Source: Amoebophrya sp. A120 (lineage: Eukaryota > Sar > Dinophyceae > Syndiniales > Amoebophryaceae). From it: a stretch of DNA of 64,000 nucleotides. Shown here one piece after another: positions 24,148-36,001 of the stretch (positions are counted from its first letter, which is position 1; each line of letters starts with the position of its first letter). The translations under genes were made by a program, and so were the position numbers. The DNA lies in the NCBI GenBank assembly GCA_905178155.1, contig CAJINV010000016.1, positions 248,001-312,000 of the forward strand, read 5' to 3'. The notes beneath the pieces were generated by a model. It saw only the letters and a list, made by a program, of their open reading frames with translations. It was not told the DNA's origin and searched no databases.

Positions 24148-27100
24148 TTATAACTTGTGCCAAAATTCCTGGATTTGTTCGGCACTGTATTCGAGCGCCT
24201 GCAAAGCTGCTACCCGTCTCCGATCATCACTAGCAGACTGAGCACGCTCATCATGGACATCGACTACCCACGAGAAGGCAGAGTCGCCGCCGCTTTGAAA
24301 CTGGTCAAACGCTGCGCGAAGTTGAGCATGTTCAGGACCCGGCGCGCCCTCCTCTGATCCGCCCTTCTGTAAGCCGCTGCAGAAAGTTTTCTTGAGGAAT
24401 TTCGCCGCGTCTACAAGCACTCTCCGAAGCGCTTGCTTTTCGGCAGGCGCAGGCGAGTCGGTGATGGCGCTCCGTGCCATAGCAATGAAAGCGCGACGCT
24501 CCTTCGCCGCCGTCTCGCTAATCTTCTCCAGCACAGTTTGGGAGATTTTTTGTTCGACGAAGTTTAATACGTCGCGCGCCTGCCCATCCAATGTGCGGCG
24601 CACGACAATGAACGGGGCTACCCCTTGTTCTGTGGAGCTCCTGGAGGACACAGGCCCGCTGTCGGTTGTTAGCAATTCTTTTTTGGGCTGTCCAACTAAA
24701 ACTCCAGCTGCCGCGAACTTCTCCAACTTTGTATGCGCGGGAAACCGGGAAACGCTTCACCCCTGCGACCGACGAGACTGACAACACAGACTGACAGCCA
24801 ATCTCGACGGTGGGTTCACTGAGATGAGAAACGAACGCCGCGCATGGCCCCTGCGAGCCCGCCATGTCTGGGGCGGGGCTGCGCCGGCCGTCGGCGCGCA
24901 CCGCCGGCGCCCGCGCACCTTCCTGAAGCTGGCGCGCAATGGCGCCCCCCGCGCCCCCCTAATAGTTACGGGCCCGGGCGCGGGCCCCACGGGGCCCAAC
25001 TGGGCTCGTTGTTGTCCCATGGTTCGGGCCGCCCGTTGTCATCATTCCAAACCCAAAAAACCGCGGGCCCTTCGGGGGCACGCGCCTGTGAAGGCGGCTG
25101 CGCTTTCAGACACGCACGAAAGCCGAGGCCGTTGGCTATACCATGGCCCAGGCCCCCGCGTGCGCGTTGCGTGCAACGTCCTTCGCAGGTTGCCCGGGCT
25201 TTCTTCACTTTAGTCGCCGCGCGCGGCCCCCGCCGTCGAGCGATAGATAGGCCCGGGCGGCCCTCTATCCCAGGGCGGTCCGTCGATAGATAGTTCCGGC
25301 GGGCCATGGGCGTCGGGGGCGTGCATGGCCAATCTAGGGCCGGCCGCTGCCCCTTCCGTCTATCATTGATGGCTGGGCAAACAACGAAGGCCGCGGGCCT
25401 GCCAGAGCAGGCCGCGGCACGTCCTTTGTTTGCCATACACAAGCCGCGAAAATAAGAGTGACACAAGACAGGGGGGCGCGTTGTTCTCTTCTTGCTAGGC
25501 TTTCTGCCGTAAGGCGGCACCATAAGCGGTGCGCGGGCCCAACTGCCTTCCAAAATCCGGCACCAGTTTTTTTCTCATGCATTTTTTGAAAACCGGCGGG
25601 CGGCCAGCCGATCCGGCCGGGCGGCCATGTGCCAAAAAAGCCGCAAGCAGATCAAAAGAACAAGCCGCCCAGAAGCGTCCGGAGCCGAGTGCGTGGGGAA
25701 ATCGCGGGGCGGCGGCGCCACGGCACTACAACGGCAGGCGCCACGGCGTTGCCCCTCGACGGCCCGCTGAAGACTTCCCGGGGGGCCCGGCTAGGCATTT
25801 CCGGGGAAAACTGCTGGGGGGCTTCGGCGAGGCCCCTTGAATGGGTTGGCGTGCTGCTACGTAGGTTGGTAATCTGCCAGAAAACCCTGCGCGAGCCCCC
25901 AGGAAGGCGCGGCGCCTAAGGCTTCCTTCCATCCCGGGCGGTGGAAGTTTGGGCGCGCGCGCGCCGCCCCTCGGGGTGACCACATAACAGAGCATGCAAA
26001 ATCCGGCGCGAGGCCGCCCTTTGTGGATTGCCTTGGCTTCGTTGCCCTTTTTGTTTCGGGGGCAGCTGAGGAGAGCTCCACGGCTAGCCTCCGCCAGACA
26101 GCAAGCCCAACCATGCGGCGGGCGTGCTTGCTCATGGCCTGTTCTGCTTCGGAAGCGTTTCCGGGGCGTCGCCTCCCATCCATAGTTGTCCAACTTCCAA
26201 CCACACAAAGCTTCCCGAGCTTGCGGCCAATGGTCCGTCGCCACGACCCCATCGGCGCAATACGCTCGGGCATACTCCAGGATCGCCTGCGCCCGCTGGG
26301 TTCCGAGCTGCCCGACAACCGAAGCGCCCCCTGCATTCTCGTCTTCCGCAACAAGTTCCAGAACCAACAGGGCCACAGCGTCCTCGAGGTTTTCAACGGG
26401 TCGCAAATGCACGCCGCCCTCGTCTTCGCTCGCCAATAGCTTGGCGGAGTCTGCCGGCCGCGCTTCTAACATGTGGGGGCCCGCCCGCTCCTTCAGCTGG
26501 TGCGCCGCGGCACTGACCTCCCAGGCGTATAGCTGGATCGCCAGAGGTATGCCGAGGGCGCGCTTGTCCGCCCGCCCAGACGCGGCAAGATCTTCAAGGT
26601 CCTCTGCCTGAGACAAAGCCTGCTGCCGCCTAGCGTCAACCCAAGCGGGTATGGTGGGGGCGAGAGGCATGTATGAGTTTTGCGATGTATTGGCGGAAAT
26701 ACATCGCAAAACTCATACATCATACATGGAAGATTTGAGGAGAGCGCGACGGTTCCCATGTACAATGTATGAGGTGCAATACATCAATGCGTCATACATT
26801 GTACATCGTACATTGTACATGGTCCAGTGTATGACGTACGATGTATGACACATTGCACATTGGTGCATTGTGCATTATGTACATTGATGTATTGGACATT
26901 GGACATTGGACATTGTACATTGTACATCGTACATTGTAGGTCGTCGAGCTGTTCGAGCAGCTCGACATCCGGGCCCATGTCGAGCCGTTGTCGAGCTGTT
27001 CCAACAGCTCGATATCCGGGTGGGTCCATGTCGAGCTGGTGGGGCAGCCGTGTCGAGCTGTTGCAACAGCTCGACATCCGGGCCTCTGCCGAGCTGTTGC

Positions 27101-29322
27101 CGAGCTGTTGAAACAGCTCGACATCCGGGCCCATGTTGAGCTGTTGTCGAGCTGTTCAAACAGCTCTACATCCGAGCCCGTGTCGAGCTGTTGTCGAGCT
27201 GCTCGAACAGCTCGACATCCGGGTCCATGTCGAGCTGTCGACATCCGGGTCCATCATGTCGAGCCGTTGTCGAGCTGTTCCAACAGCTCGACATCCGGGT
27301 CCATGTCGAGCTGTTGTCGAGCTGTTCAAACAGCTCGACAAGCGAGGCCATGTCAAGCTGTTGGAGCAGCCGCGTCGAGCTGTTGCAACAGCTCGACGTC
27401 CGGGCCTCTGCCGAGCTGTGGTCGATGCACGATGTACAATGTACAATGTACCAAGCAGGATGCACCATGTACAATGTATGTTGTATGATGTTCAATGTAT
27501 GAGGTACCCAGAGCGGAGAACTTGCGATGTATGATGTATGAGGTACCTACAGCGGAGAATTTGCGATGTATGATGTATGATGTATGAGGTACCTACAGCG
27601 GAGAATTTGCGATGTATGATNTGTATGATGTATGAGGTACCTACAGCGGAGAATTTGCGATGTATGATGTATGATGTATGAGGTACCTACAGCGGAGAAT
27701 TTGCGATGTATGATGTACAATGTATGATGTATAATGTACGAAAGTGAGGCCGTTCTCCTCAAATCTTCCATGTATGATGTATGAGTTTTGCGATGTATTT
27801 CCGCCAATACATCGCAAAACTCATACATGCCTCTCGACCCCACCATATTGACCCAAGCGCCAACACTGGCGAGGAAAGCCTGCAGAAAGGTTTTGGGCGC
27901 GCCGCGCATCTGCCGCAGAAGTTTTTCTTCACCGCCCTTTAGCAAAACAGGCGGCGCGTTTTTGATGGCGGAGGCGAGGCACCTCTCCAGAAGCACCGGC
28001 GCAGCCTTGTCAGGCGCGTGCTCGGGTTCTTGCCTGGCCATCGGGGCCGAGCCTGGGCTGTCTCCTGCCTCCCCCCGATCTGCATGCGGAGCCGCCTCCT
28101 GGCGCGCGGGTGCTTTTGTTTCTTTGAAGACCTCGCCAGCAGAAAAGCCGGCCGGCAGCGGCTCGCCCGGCGCCCAGAATAGCGCCGCGTAATACTGTGC
28201 GCGCAGGCCGCTCTCCGCATAAGAGAAAAGCTCACGCGCCCGGGCGAGCTCCTCGCGGCCACCGAGCACGCCGGGGGCCGCGGCGGTTATTTCTTGGTAA
28301 GCCGTGTACAGGTTCGTCTCGGCCTCGCTTTGAAATCCCGCCGCGCGCAGCGCCTGCCTTTCTGCTTCGCTTAGCAGGCTGCCATCGCCCTGCAGCGCTG
28401 GCCCCACGATTTCGATAGCGCCGCTCAACCTGCTTTCCACATTGCGAAGCGAGCACAGGAAATCTTCTTGCCACCGGGTGCCCTGCGGAGCTCCTGCGGG
28501 GCCAGGGACGGTCTCCTGCCCTGCAGACTTGCCGGGCGCCTGCGTGCCCTGGAACTGGGAAAAGCCTTCGAGCAACTCTTTGACCGTTTCGGCGGTCCGC
28601 TCTCGTGCGGCAAAAACATCCGCAGCAAGCTGCTCGCCCACAAAAAGCCCCGCAAGCTTTTGGGGCGGAGTAGGTGGCGCGAGAAATGCGCCAATGTGGA
28701 GCGTCCGCAGAAATGTGGCACTGCCCTCGAGTTCCTGCAAAGCTTCGACCCAGGCCTGGCCATCGCCACCAGAGTGGCGCGCGCCACTGACGACCCGCGA
28801 ATAAACGGAGTCGCCGGCCTCTTCAAATTTTTCCAAAGCGGCTAAAAGCTGCGCGGCGCGCTGTCCCTCTGCGTCTGGACGTAGCCCAGGAGGCACATAC
28901 CCCGGCATCTTTCTCAGAGTCTCCGCCAGGGGGGCGGGCCGTGGGGCAGACGCTTTTGTGAGAAATTTGAGAAAATGCGCCGCGTCGACCAGCACTTTAC
29001 GAAGCAACGTCGTTCGCTCTTGTCCGGCAGTGCGAGAGGCCGCGAAATCACGCCGGGCCTGCGCGACGAAATCAAGGCGGCGCCTCCGCCCATTCGCCGG
29101 AGTAATCCGGTCCAGGTAGTCCTCGGGGACCTTTTCGGCGTACTCTATTAGGTGGAGGGCCATGCCGCGCAACGTGTTCCGGCGAATGGTGGCGAAAGGG
29201 CTCCCCCCGGCTTGTGCGTTGCCTCTCGGGCTCGAAGGCAATGCAGCTGCAGGCCTGTCGAAATGTTTGGCGCAATGCAATCGGGAGCGCGGGGCGCGAT
29301 GCCGCCGGGCCAGCGAAGCCAT
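24148..29322 (-). CDS. Family protein, 831 aa, three exons with two long GC-rich introns
   Basis: Coding blocks are 29322-27851, 26647-26189 and 24729-24148. They are joined through direct repeats of 9 bp (ACCCAAGCG) and 8 bp (TCCAACTT). The sum is 2496 nt, 832 codons including TAA. The joins read VGAWVDARRQQ and GWKLEKFAAAG, each codon being supported from both sides. The start is the first ATG (MASLARRHRAPR), just after a TTTATATGG-like stretch; upstream coding cannot be excluded. Module 1 (residues about 105-210) has LRKVLVDAAHFLKF, GDSVYSRVV and ALQELEGSA. It recurs at the C-terminus (about 720-831) as LRRVLVDAAKFLKK, GDSAFSWVV and ALQALEYSA. Module 2 in exon 2 has VENLEDAVALLVLELV and QAILEYARAYC, shared with the neighbouring family genes. 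The protein is mainly helical. Function is unknown. Confidence 0.7.
24732..26184 (-). mobile_element. Long GC-rich intron/introner (1453 bp)
   Basis: It begins TATGCGCGGGAAACC and ends CCCATCCATA, with imperfect inverted ends. The flanking direct repeat is TCCAACTT, set 2 nt (left) and 4 nt (right) away from the TAT/ATA boundaries. Its interior is far more GC-rich than the exons. Removal between the repeats keeps the frame of the 831-aa gene. Confidence 0.65.
26930..27430. repeat. Hairpin minisatellite inside the long introner
   Basis: About ten imperfect units of about 36 or 72 bp are built from tcgagctgttgtcgagctg and aacagctcgacatccgggcc. Almost every unit is an inverted repeat of CGAGCTGTT. 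Long open frames on both strands here are only by-products of the repeat. Confidence 0.85.
27490..27735. repeat. Tandem repeat with one ambiguous base
   Basis: About five copies of gtatgaggtacctacagcgg followed by agaatttgcgatgtatgat. An N at 27621 marks an unresolved base in the array, so copy number may be collapsed. Confidence 0.8.
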
Positions 29323-32300
29323 ATAAATACTGACAAGCAAAATCCCAAAGAAAGGGGGGCCTGAACAAAAGCACAGAAACGGAGCAGGCTGAACAATAAC
29401 TCTAGAGCGCCCCACAGAAAAGCCATATACTAAATCACTAACTGGAAGCCAAAAGAAGGCGGCAAGCCGGACCGCACGAAGACAACACCGGGCGAGGGGC
29501 GGGCGGGTGAATACATGGAGGCCGAATACGAGGCGAAAAACCCCAACGGGCCGAGCCAAAATAGAAGCAGGCGCGGCGCCTCCGGTGGCCGCCCAATCAA
29601 CGAACCAAAGTAAGAACAGGCATCGCCCGCCGGCCCCCCATACCTGTCTAGGATGCCTGCCTGGCCAGGCTGGCAGGCGCCAAGGCGCCCGGCCCCCTTT
29701 TCTACCTTTGGCCCCTTTCGGCTTTCCCGAGGGACCGGGCCACACAAAGCCGCCGCCCCACGAGAAGGGCTGGGCGCCCGGGGGTCCGGAGCAATATGGG
29801 GGGGCCCTGCCTTAGCAACCGAGAGCAGAGAAGAGGCCCCCACCCGAGCACGGCGAACGCCCATCGCACGCTCCCTGTCTCTCTGGCCCTGCGTGTCTGA
29901 GGGCCGGGGGGCGGCGCGCGCGAGGGGGTGCTCGACGGCCCGCGGGGCCGTCAAGCCCCGCGGGCCGTCAACTCGCTGCGCGCAATGCATGCCCTTGAGC
30001 CCAACGCCATGCATCCATCCCGACTGGAGTCGGCCTGAAGCACTCACGCGCCACGCTAAGGCAACATTCAAAAGCCGCGGCCAAAACACCACGGCCCCGC
30101 CCCCCCCGGACCTCGCAGAGGCTTTCCGGGTTTCTTGCGCTGGAATGGCGGGCCAACTAGTTTCTGGCCCTCAAAACCACGCGCGCCGGATAAAAGCAGG
30201 CGGCCCACCGACTTTGGTTGGCGGCCTCTTTTGGGGCCTCCGAAGGTTTGGGGGGGCGCGGGCCGATGTGGCGCTCACGCCCTTCCTGCATAGATACCAT
30301 GCGGCGCCCTTTGCCCTTCGGCTAGCCGCCTCTTTGGTGGCCCGCTCCTTTCGGGCACCCAAGGCCGCCAAGTAATAGCCAAAGCGGCTGGCGAGCGCCT
30401 CAGAAGGTCGGCCGCCATACCGGCTTCGCTGCGCTGGCCGATTCATCAGGGAGGCGGCAGGCGGCACAAGCCAGTCGGATTGCGTCCGTGCTTGGAAACG
30501 AAGCCCCGGCCGCCTGGGGGGCGCGCGCCTTTTTTTATCTTTCTGCCAAAACCCTGCTGGCCGCCTGAGGCCTTTCCATAATATTGCGCGGGGGGCAGCG
30601 CGCGCCTTGCCTTGCTGCAGCGCTCGCCACCTCGCGGCAAGCCAATTCCCTGCCTAAGGAGCTGCGCTGGCCTAACTGAATTCCGCCCCGCGGCGGCGCC
30701 CGAGGTGTAGGCGCCGAGGACAATCAACGCGGCGCAAGTTAGTTGACGCCCTGGCCGTCGGGCCCCGCAATCAAAAGTGGTGGCCTGCGGTCATGTTGCA
30801 GGCCTGCGATAATAGCCCCCGCGCGGGTGCTTTTGCAAAACACGCTGCGCCCTCTCAACGCCTTGCAACCGGACGACAGGCCCGCGCGCGGCTGCGTGCC
30901 TGCCCTCCCCTGGTTTGGCATTAAGGCGGAAAACACAGCCCCCCCTTCTCTGGCCCCCTTCTCCGAACAAGACGGGCCCCCAATGCCAGGCCCCAAGCAA
31001 TCTATCTCGCCGCGGCCATTTTCTTAATTCTCGAACGCATCATGACAAGGCAACAAACGAGCACTATCTTACCCAGCTCCCAGGCCGCCGCGCCACCACC
31101 AAAGAGAGGGATGGCCCACCTCCGCGTCTTTCCATTCGCTGCCGCCTTCCGTTTGCTGCAAAGTGACAACCCCGAGACACTCGACCTCCGCCTCTGTACG
31201 CTCCTTGCCCACGGCCAGCGAGGTGAGCGCGGCAAGACGCGAGCCCCCCGAAGGCTTTGGCCCTCCTGGTCGGCGACGTACGCGGGCCGTTATTTCCAAA
31301 TCCCTTGGAACGCCAACCCAACGAGCCGCCTTGCCGCTGCTTTTGTCCAACTTCTGGACGGCGTCGATTGCGTAATAGAAGGCGCCCTTTTTGTATCCAC
31401 CTTTTCGGCGCGCCGTTCTGAAAATGACAGGGGCGCGGCCGTTCTGGCTTTCCAACTCCCAGTCTTGCGTGCCCTCTGGCTCGCCGCCTGCCTTTTCTCT
31501 TTTTTTCCAGATGGCGCGCGCGTTCGATATTCGCCGAATGGAGGGCCTGAGCCACTCAAGCTTCGCCGCCTCCTGCAGTTTTGTATGCCCAGAAAAACCC
31601 CGGGGGGATTTCACTGTTGGGGCCCGGCAACACGAGCGGCCGCGCGTGATGGTGGGCAACCTGGGCGAGTGCGGTGGCAACTGGCTCCCGCCCCAACATA
31701 TCACCGGCGCACCGCAGCCAGGGTGTTTAGCGACGAGAGGCGGCTTGCTTGGTTTGGGCCGGCCTCTAAACAAAGCTGGCCCCACCCCCTGCTTGCTGCC
31801 TCTCTACTTCCACCACCTAGGTAGTCTCTATCGCCTCGCGCGCGGCAAACATCCTCTGGCCCGCCCTCTGGTCTTACCGGTAGCGCCCGCCTCTGCGTGC
31901 TTTGTCTTACTTATGAAGGCCCTACGCCGGTACCTTTTGCGCGCGCGGCAATTTGAAAACACTTTCTGGGGCCTTTTACAGTTGCCACCGAGCGCGCTGG
32001 CAAAGAAAACCACGCCACCCTGGCAACGTTAACTAGAACAAGAAACGAGCCCGGAGGGCCGAGAGCGAAAGTGGGGGCGGACGCTTTCGGGCCCCGCCGC
32101 CTTGACAAATCGCGCCCCAGGGCCCCAGCTACCATCTCGGTGCCATCGGGCAGGAGCGCAGACGCCATCCCGCGCACAAATGTGCAAAATCACCGGGCGC
32201 CGTATCTCGCTCAATTACACGCAGGCGTCCTCGCTTTTGTTCGCTGGCTGGCTGGGGCGCGAAGGCGCGGCGCACCGCCCCGCGGTCGCGTCTACTGCGT

Positions 32301-33444
32301 TTTTAATTTTATAAGACAGGCAGCGCCGCACCGTACCGGCCGGGCGGTTCGGCTTCTGCCCCGGGCGGCCAACAACAAAACGGCACACCCCGCCCGTCCG
32401 CTTCCGCGAATAAAACGGCCTGGGCCAATTGGTAGGCTACCGCAAGAAAAGGCCCCGGGCTTTTAAATTTTCAAACGGGCCCAAAGAACATCCCGAGGCG
32501 GAGCAAGAAAGACAAAAAAAAACAAAAGAAGGGCTGCGGCCAATACACAAAAAAAACGGCGGGGGGAGGGGCGCCGGGGCCCCGGCGCCGTGTCCATCCC
32601 GTTTCCCGCCAAACGTTCCGGGGGCGGGTACTGCGTTGCGTGCTGCATGCTGCCCGAGAAAAATAAAATCGCCGCGGGGCGACGGCCTCGGCGCCCGGGG
32701 TTTTGCAAGTCCCCGACGGGTTCGCCAGATTTTAGAAAAACAGCCCGCCCAAGGTTCGTCCGCCTGAACCAATCAGCCTCCGCGGGGCGGCAACCTCGCC
32801 GCGCTGTTTCCCGCCCGGCGCGCGTACGCCGGCCCGCGCTGCTTCGCTCGCATCCTCGGAAAAGAAGAAAGAGGGGCGGGGCCACCCAGCAGAGGCCACA
32901 AGACCAATCAAATTGCCGCCGCCCGGTCGCCCACAAGAGAGGGCAGGCCCTGGCTGCGCCTGTTCTGTTGGCGCCGCCTTCCTACCCCACAAGCCGGCCG
33001 GGCCCTATCTGCTGGCCTGCTTGCAAAATCCAAACCTGGCTGGGCCCTGGACGAAGGGCGCCGCACTGACTAAAGTGCCCGGCCAAGCGCGGACAAACCG
33101 AGGGCGGGCGCCAGCTCAGGCTCGGCGAACACGCTGCCACCCACCCTTGCGAGGGCCCCCCAGAGCCGAACGGGGCCCGCCTCCGGGCTTTACGAAAATG
33201 CGATCCGGTGCGCGTGCGCCTGCCTTGTTCTTAAATACACAACCGACGCCGCTTCAGGCGCGTCCGACAGATCTTGCTGCGCGCGAGAAATTAGGAAAAC
33301 AACGCCGGCCGCGCCATAACAACGTCAGGGCGGCACACCCGCCCAACCTGCCTGCTTATTTGAATGCATGGACGAACACGGGCGGCCGCGTCGGTTACTA
33401 AAGGTTCTGCGAGTGGGCCCCCCAAAGACTTTCGCTTTCCGCCC
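29323..33444. other. GC-rich region with no recognised gene
   Basis: Stop-free frames abound on all strands because of GC content, but none shows family motifs, domains or introner boundaries. It may be intergenic or unrecognised long intron sequence between two family genes. A 238-aa minus frame at 31069-31785 is the most protein-like, but I cannot support it. Confidence 0.4.
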
Positions 33445-34732
33445 CTACTTTTCTTGTTTTGCTTTTGTCTTCTCCCACTCCCTGCTCGGCTCCTTCAGTG
33501 GGTTGCGGCGCTTCTCCACCTTGTCGACGTACGCCGTGGCATACTCCGCGAGCGTTTGCACGGCCTCAGAGCCGAGGCGCCCAATGGCCAATCCGTCGAG
33601 AACTTTCTCACCTTCAGAAACAAACGCCAGAGCCAATCGGGCCGCAGCGTCTTCGAGAGTCCTGACGGCGCCAAGAGACATACCACCCTCCTCGTCCGCC
33701 TCCTTATCCAGCTGGGCTTCGGCGGCAGTAACCCTGTCCCAGAGGTCATGCACATCCGGGCCCTCCTCGTCGCTCGCCCAGCCAGCTTCATCGTTGGCCA
33801 ACTTTTCTAGACCCTTTGCCTGGGCCACAACCTTCTCCAACCTACGAGCAAACACAACATCAAGAGGCGCTATCGAGTGCTGACCCATCTCCCCATGCCT
33901 CGCTTTCCCGCTTCGGGGCAGTGGCTTCTCACTCGAGTGACGGCGAAAGGCAAAAGCCGGGCGCCCGTTCCCCGGCCCGAAGGCGCCGTCTGTGGGCGCA
34001 CGCGCGCACCCTTCCAACTTTTCGCGCCAGGCGCGCCAGTAGCAATACATAAACGGGGCACAAAATTCAAGCGCGCCACATTGTGGCGGGGCGGGTGCTC
34101 GCAATGGGGCGCCGGGTATGCAACAGGGCGGCCGGGGGGACCCGGCTAGCCAGGGCGGGGGGGGGCTGCAGCAGTAGGCGAGGAAGCAAACGGGGGGCGG
34201 CGCCCGGGGCGCGGTGCAGAGGGAGCAGGGGTGGCAAGGCGCAAGCCAGCCCCCGAGGGCAAAAAACCAGCGCGGCTGGGGAGGCGGCGCGGGGGGCACT
34301 CAGCCAGCTGACAATGCCGAAACAGGCGCCCCGCCGCCGGTTCCATGCCCCCAGCCGCTGCGGCCGTGCCGAGGCAGTCGGCGCCGGGAGGCTACAAAAC
34401 AAATGGCGCCGCGGGCTAGCGGTGCCTGCAAAGCGGGGCCGCGTGGAGATGGGGAAAGGATTCAGCCTCCTACCATCAAGCTTCGTGCACTTTCCTGCAA
34501 GCGACCTCAAGATGTTCGGCGTGATCGCGTCTTCTAAGTCGCGCCGCACGCTATCGAGGGCCCCCTGTGCGATACTTCCGGGAGGCACATGCCGTACGGC
34601 GGTGCCTCTTCTGACCAAGCTCTCGGCATGCGCTGCGACGTACTCCATAAGCGTTTGCACCTTTTGGTGGCCGAGCTTGCTGATCGCCCAAAGGGCGCCA
34701 TCGTTGTAATCGTGAAAGCCAACAAACAACAT
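33445..34732 (-). CDS. Family protein, at least 223 aa, two exons
   Basis: Blocks 34732-34474 and 33864-33445 join through the direct repeat CATCAAG. The sum is 672 nt ending in TAG. The join reads CTKLDVVFARRLEKV. Exon 1 carries the LE/EY module (FVGF...AISKLGHQKVQTLMEY) followed by ILRSLAGKCTKLD, the signature seen in the 963-aa protein. Exon 2 repeats the LE/EY module as TLEDAAARLALAFV...AIGRLGSEAVQTLAEYATAY. The given start is the first ATG after ARLT. Conservation begins about 15 residues earlier (NAAEAQDLEHHVARL), so an upstream exon is likely. A TAT-start boundary (TATAAGAGGG, 34788) lies just beyond it. Function is unknown. Confidence 0.6.
33871..34473 (-). mobile_element. GC-rich intron/introner (~603 bp)
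   Basis: It starts TATCGAGTGCTGACC. The right end has no clear ATA but is weakly complementary (GGGGAAAGGATTCAGC). The direct repeat CATCAAG lies at 33858-33864 and 34474-34480. Removal keeps the reading frame between the two exons of the family gene. Confidence 0.55.
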
Positions 34733-34787
34733 AGTCAGCCGGGCAACATGGTGCTCAAGGTCTTGCGCTTCGGCAGCATTTGTATAA

Positions 34788-35654
34788 GAGGGGGCCCTGA
34801 CACGCTCAGGCCTAACTAAACTCCCGAAACAAGGAGGTGCGTGGGCTCCAATAGTAATACTTCTTGATCGCGGGGAATGGGGATAGGAAAAAAAGGCACG
34901 CGCCGGCGCGTCCAGAACACCAACTAACACGCTTGCTGCTGGCCAGGCGAACCGCCTCCCCGGGTGGGCTTCGCCCCGCGGAAGATTCCGTGTTCCCGGA
35001 GAATCGGGGCCCCCTGCTACCTGGGGGTCCCTGCAAGGCCCCGCCTTTCCCAATGTCTCCTCGGGGCTCTTCGGCCTCCCGGGCGGCCTCCGTGACTCTT
35101 CTCGCGCCCCCGGTGTGGCTTTCTGCGGTCGGGGACGTGCCACCGGGCGCCCATCTAGAAAATGAAATCCTCCGCGGCGCCTTTGCCCCCCCTAGTCGGG
35201 CCGCCCCGGCCGCCAGCCTGCCATCCAAGCAAACGCGGCCGGCGCTCGTCAGTTGGAAACCCCGGGGCGGTGGCGGCCGCTAATTTCCAGCTAATTTTTG
35301 CGGGATTTTTTCAAACCCCGACAATCGGGATAATAGTTGAAGGCCCAAACCCGAAAAAGCGACAACCCAAGTTGCCGCGCGCGAGGTCCCAAAACAATCA
35401 CGAGAGGGGCTTCAGGACAAGAAAAAGAAAACAACGAGAAGCAGGCCGCCTCCTACACATGGAGCATGGCAACGCCGGCAATCTCACACAGGATGAATTC
35501 CCGCAAAACAAAACCCCAAATCCCAAAACCGCCCGAGAAGCAAAAGCACCCATCGAACACCCCACCCAGTTACACCCATACGAAACACCCCCCGCGGGCG
35601 GCTATTTTCGCTGCTAATTCTGCGGCTAATTTTGTTTCTATTTTTGGGCTCTAT
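34788..35654. other. GC-rich sequence, possible start of another long intron
   Basis: A TAT-start boundary follows GGCAGCATTTG at the edge of conserved coding sequence. I could not identify the partner end or the matching exon with confidence, so nothing is assigned. The open minus frame to 35143 loses family similarity here. Confidence 0.3.
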
Positions 35655-36001
35655 TTTCGTTTCTAATTTTGCTTCTATTTTCGTATTCTAAATCATGTTC
35701 TATTTTCGTATTCTAAATCATGTTCTATTTTTGGGTTCTAAATCGTATTCTATTTTGGCTTCTAAATCGTGCTACTATTTTGCTTTCTATTTTTTGCGGG
35801 ATTCGCATGTTCGAGCGGCTGCTTTTCAACTTCTAAATTCGCGCTTTGGAGGATTTCCTTTGGAAATCTCCAGTGTCGCGAAAAATAGAAGTTGAGAAGA
35901 CAGCTGCCGAACACGCGAATCCCGCAGAAAAATAGAAAGCAAAACAGCGAGCACGTTTAGAAGTCCAAAATAGAATACGACTCAGAGCCCAAAAATCGAA
36001 A
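35655..36001. repeat. Long imperfect inverted repeat with an AT-rich tandem repeat
   Basis: Arms at about 35728-35853 and 35876-36001 are complementary over about 125 bp (tgcgggattcgc, ttctatttttgggttc, caacttcta). The centre near 35865 holds another palindrome (gatttcctttggaaatc). To the left, a 25-bp word (ttctattttcgtattctaaat) is tandemly repeated. It looks like a foldback or MITE-like element. Neither flanking target repeat nor host gene was identified. Confidence 0.7.

Larger units (their letters stand above)
26650..27847 (-). mobile_element. Long introner with ~90-bp near-perfect terminal inverted repeats (1198 bp)
   Basis: Both ends start TATGGTGGGG and run through GAGAGGCATGTATGAG to GGAAGATTTGAGGAGA. 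They are nearly identical in opposite orientation. Each arm contains its own hairpin (GCGATGTATT facing its complement). The flanking direct repeat ACCCAAGCG is perfect and set 2-3 nt outside TAT/ATA. The inside is satellite: a GAGCTGTT...AACAGCTC hairpin array and a 46-61 bp tandem repeat. Removal joins VGAWV to DARRQQ in frame. Confidence 0.8.

Noticed and set aside
26784-27534. Many long frames and a CRISPR-like appearance
   Set aside because: The array is made of imperfect hairpin minisatellite units with no unique spacers, inside an intron of a eukaryotic gene.
29430-33069. Large GC-rich frames (for example 29430-30092, 31042-31824, 32463-32936)
   Set aside because: High GC removes stops on all frames. 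None carries a family motif, domain or introner boundary.
34733-35143. Upstream part of the open frame joined to the 33445-34732 gene
   Set aside because: Family similarity stops about 15 residues before the first ATG, at a TAT boundary, so the rest is probably intron.
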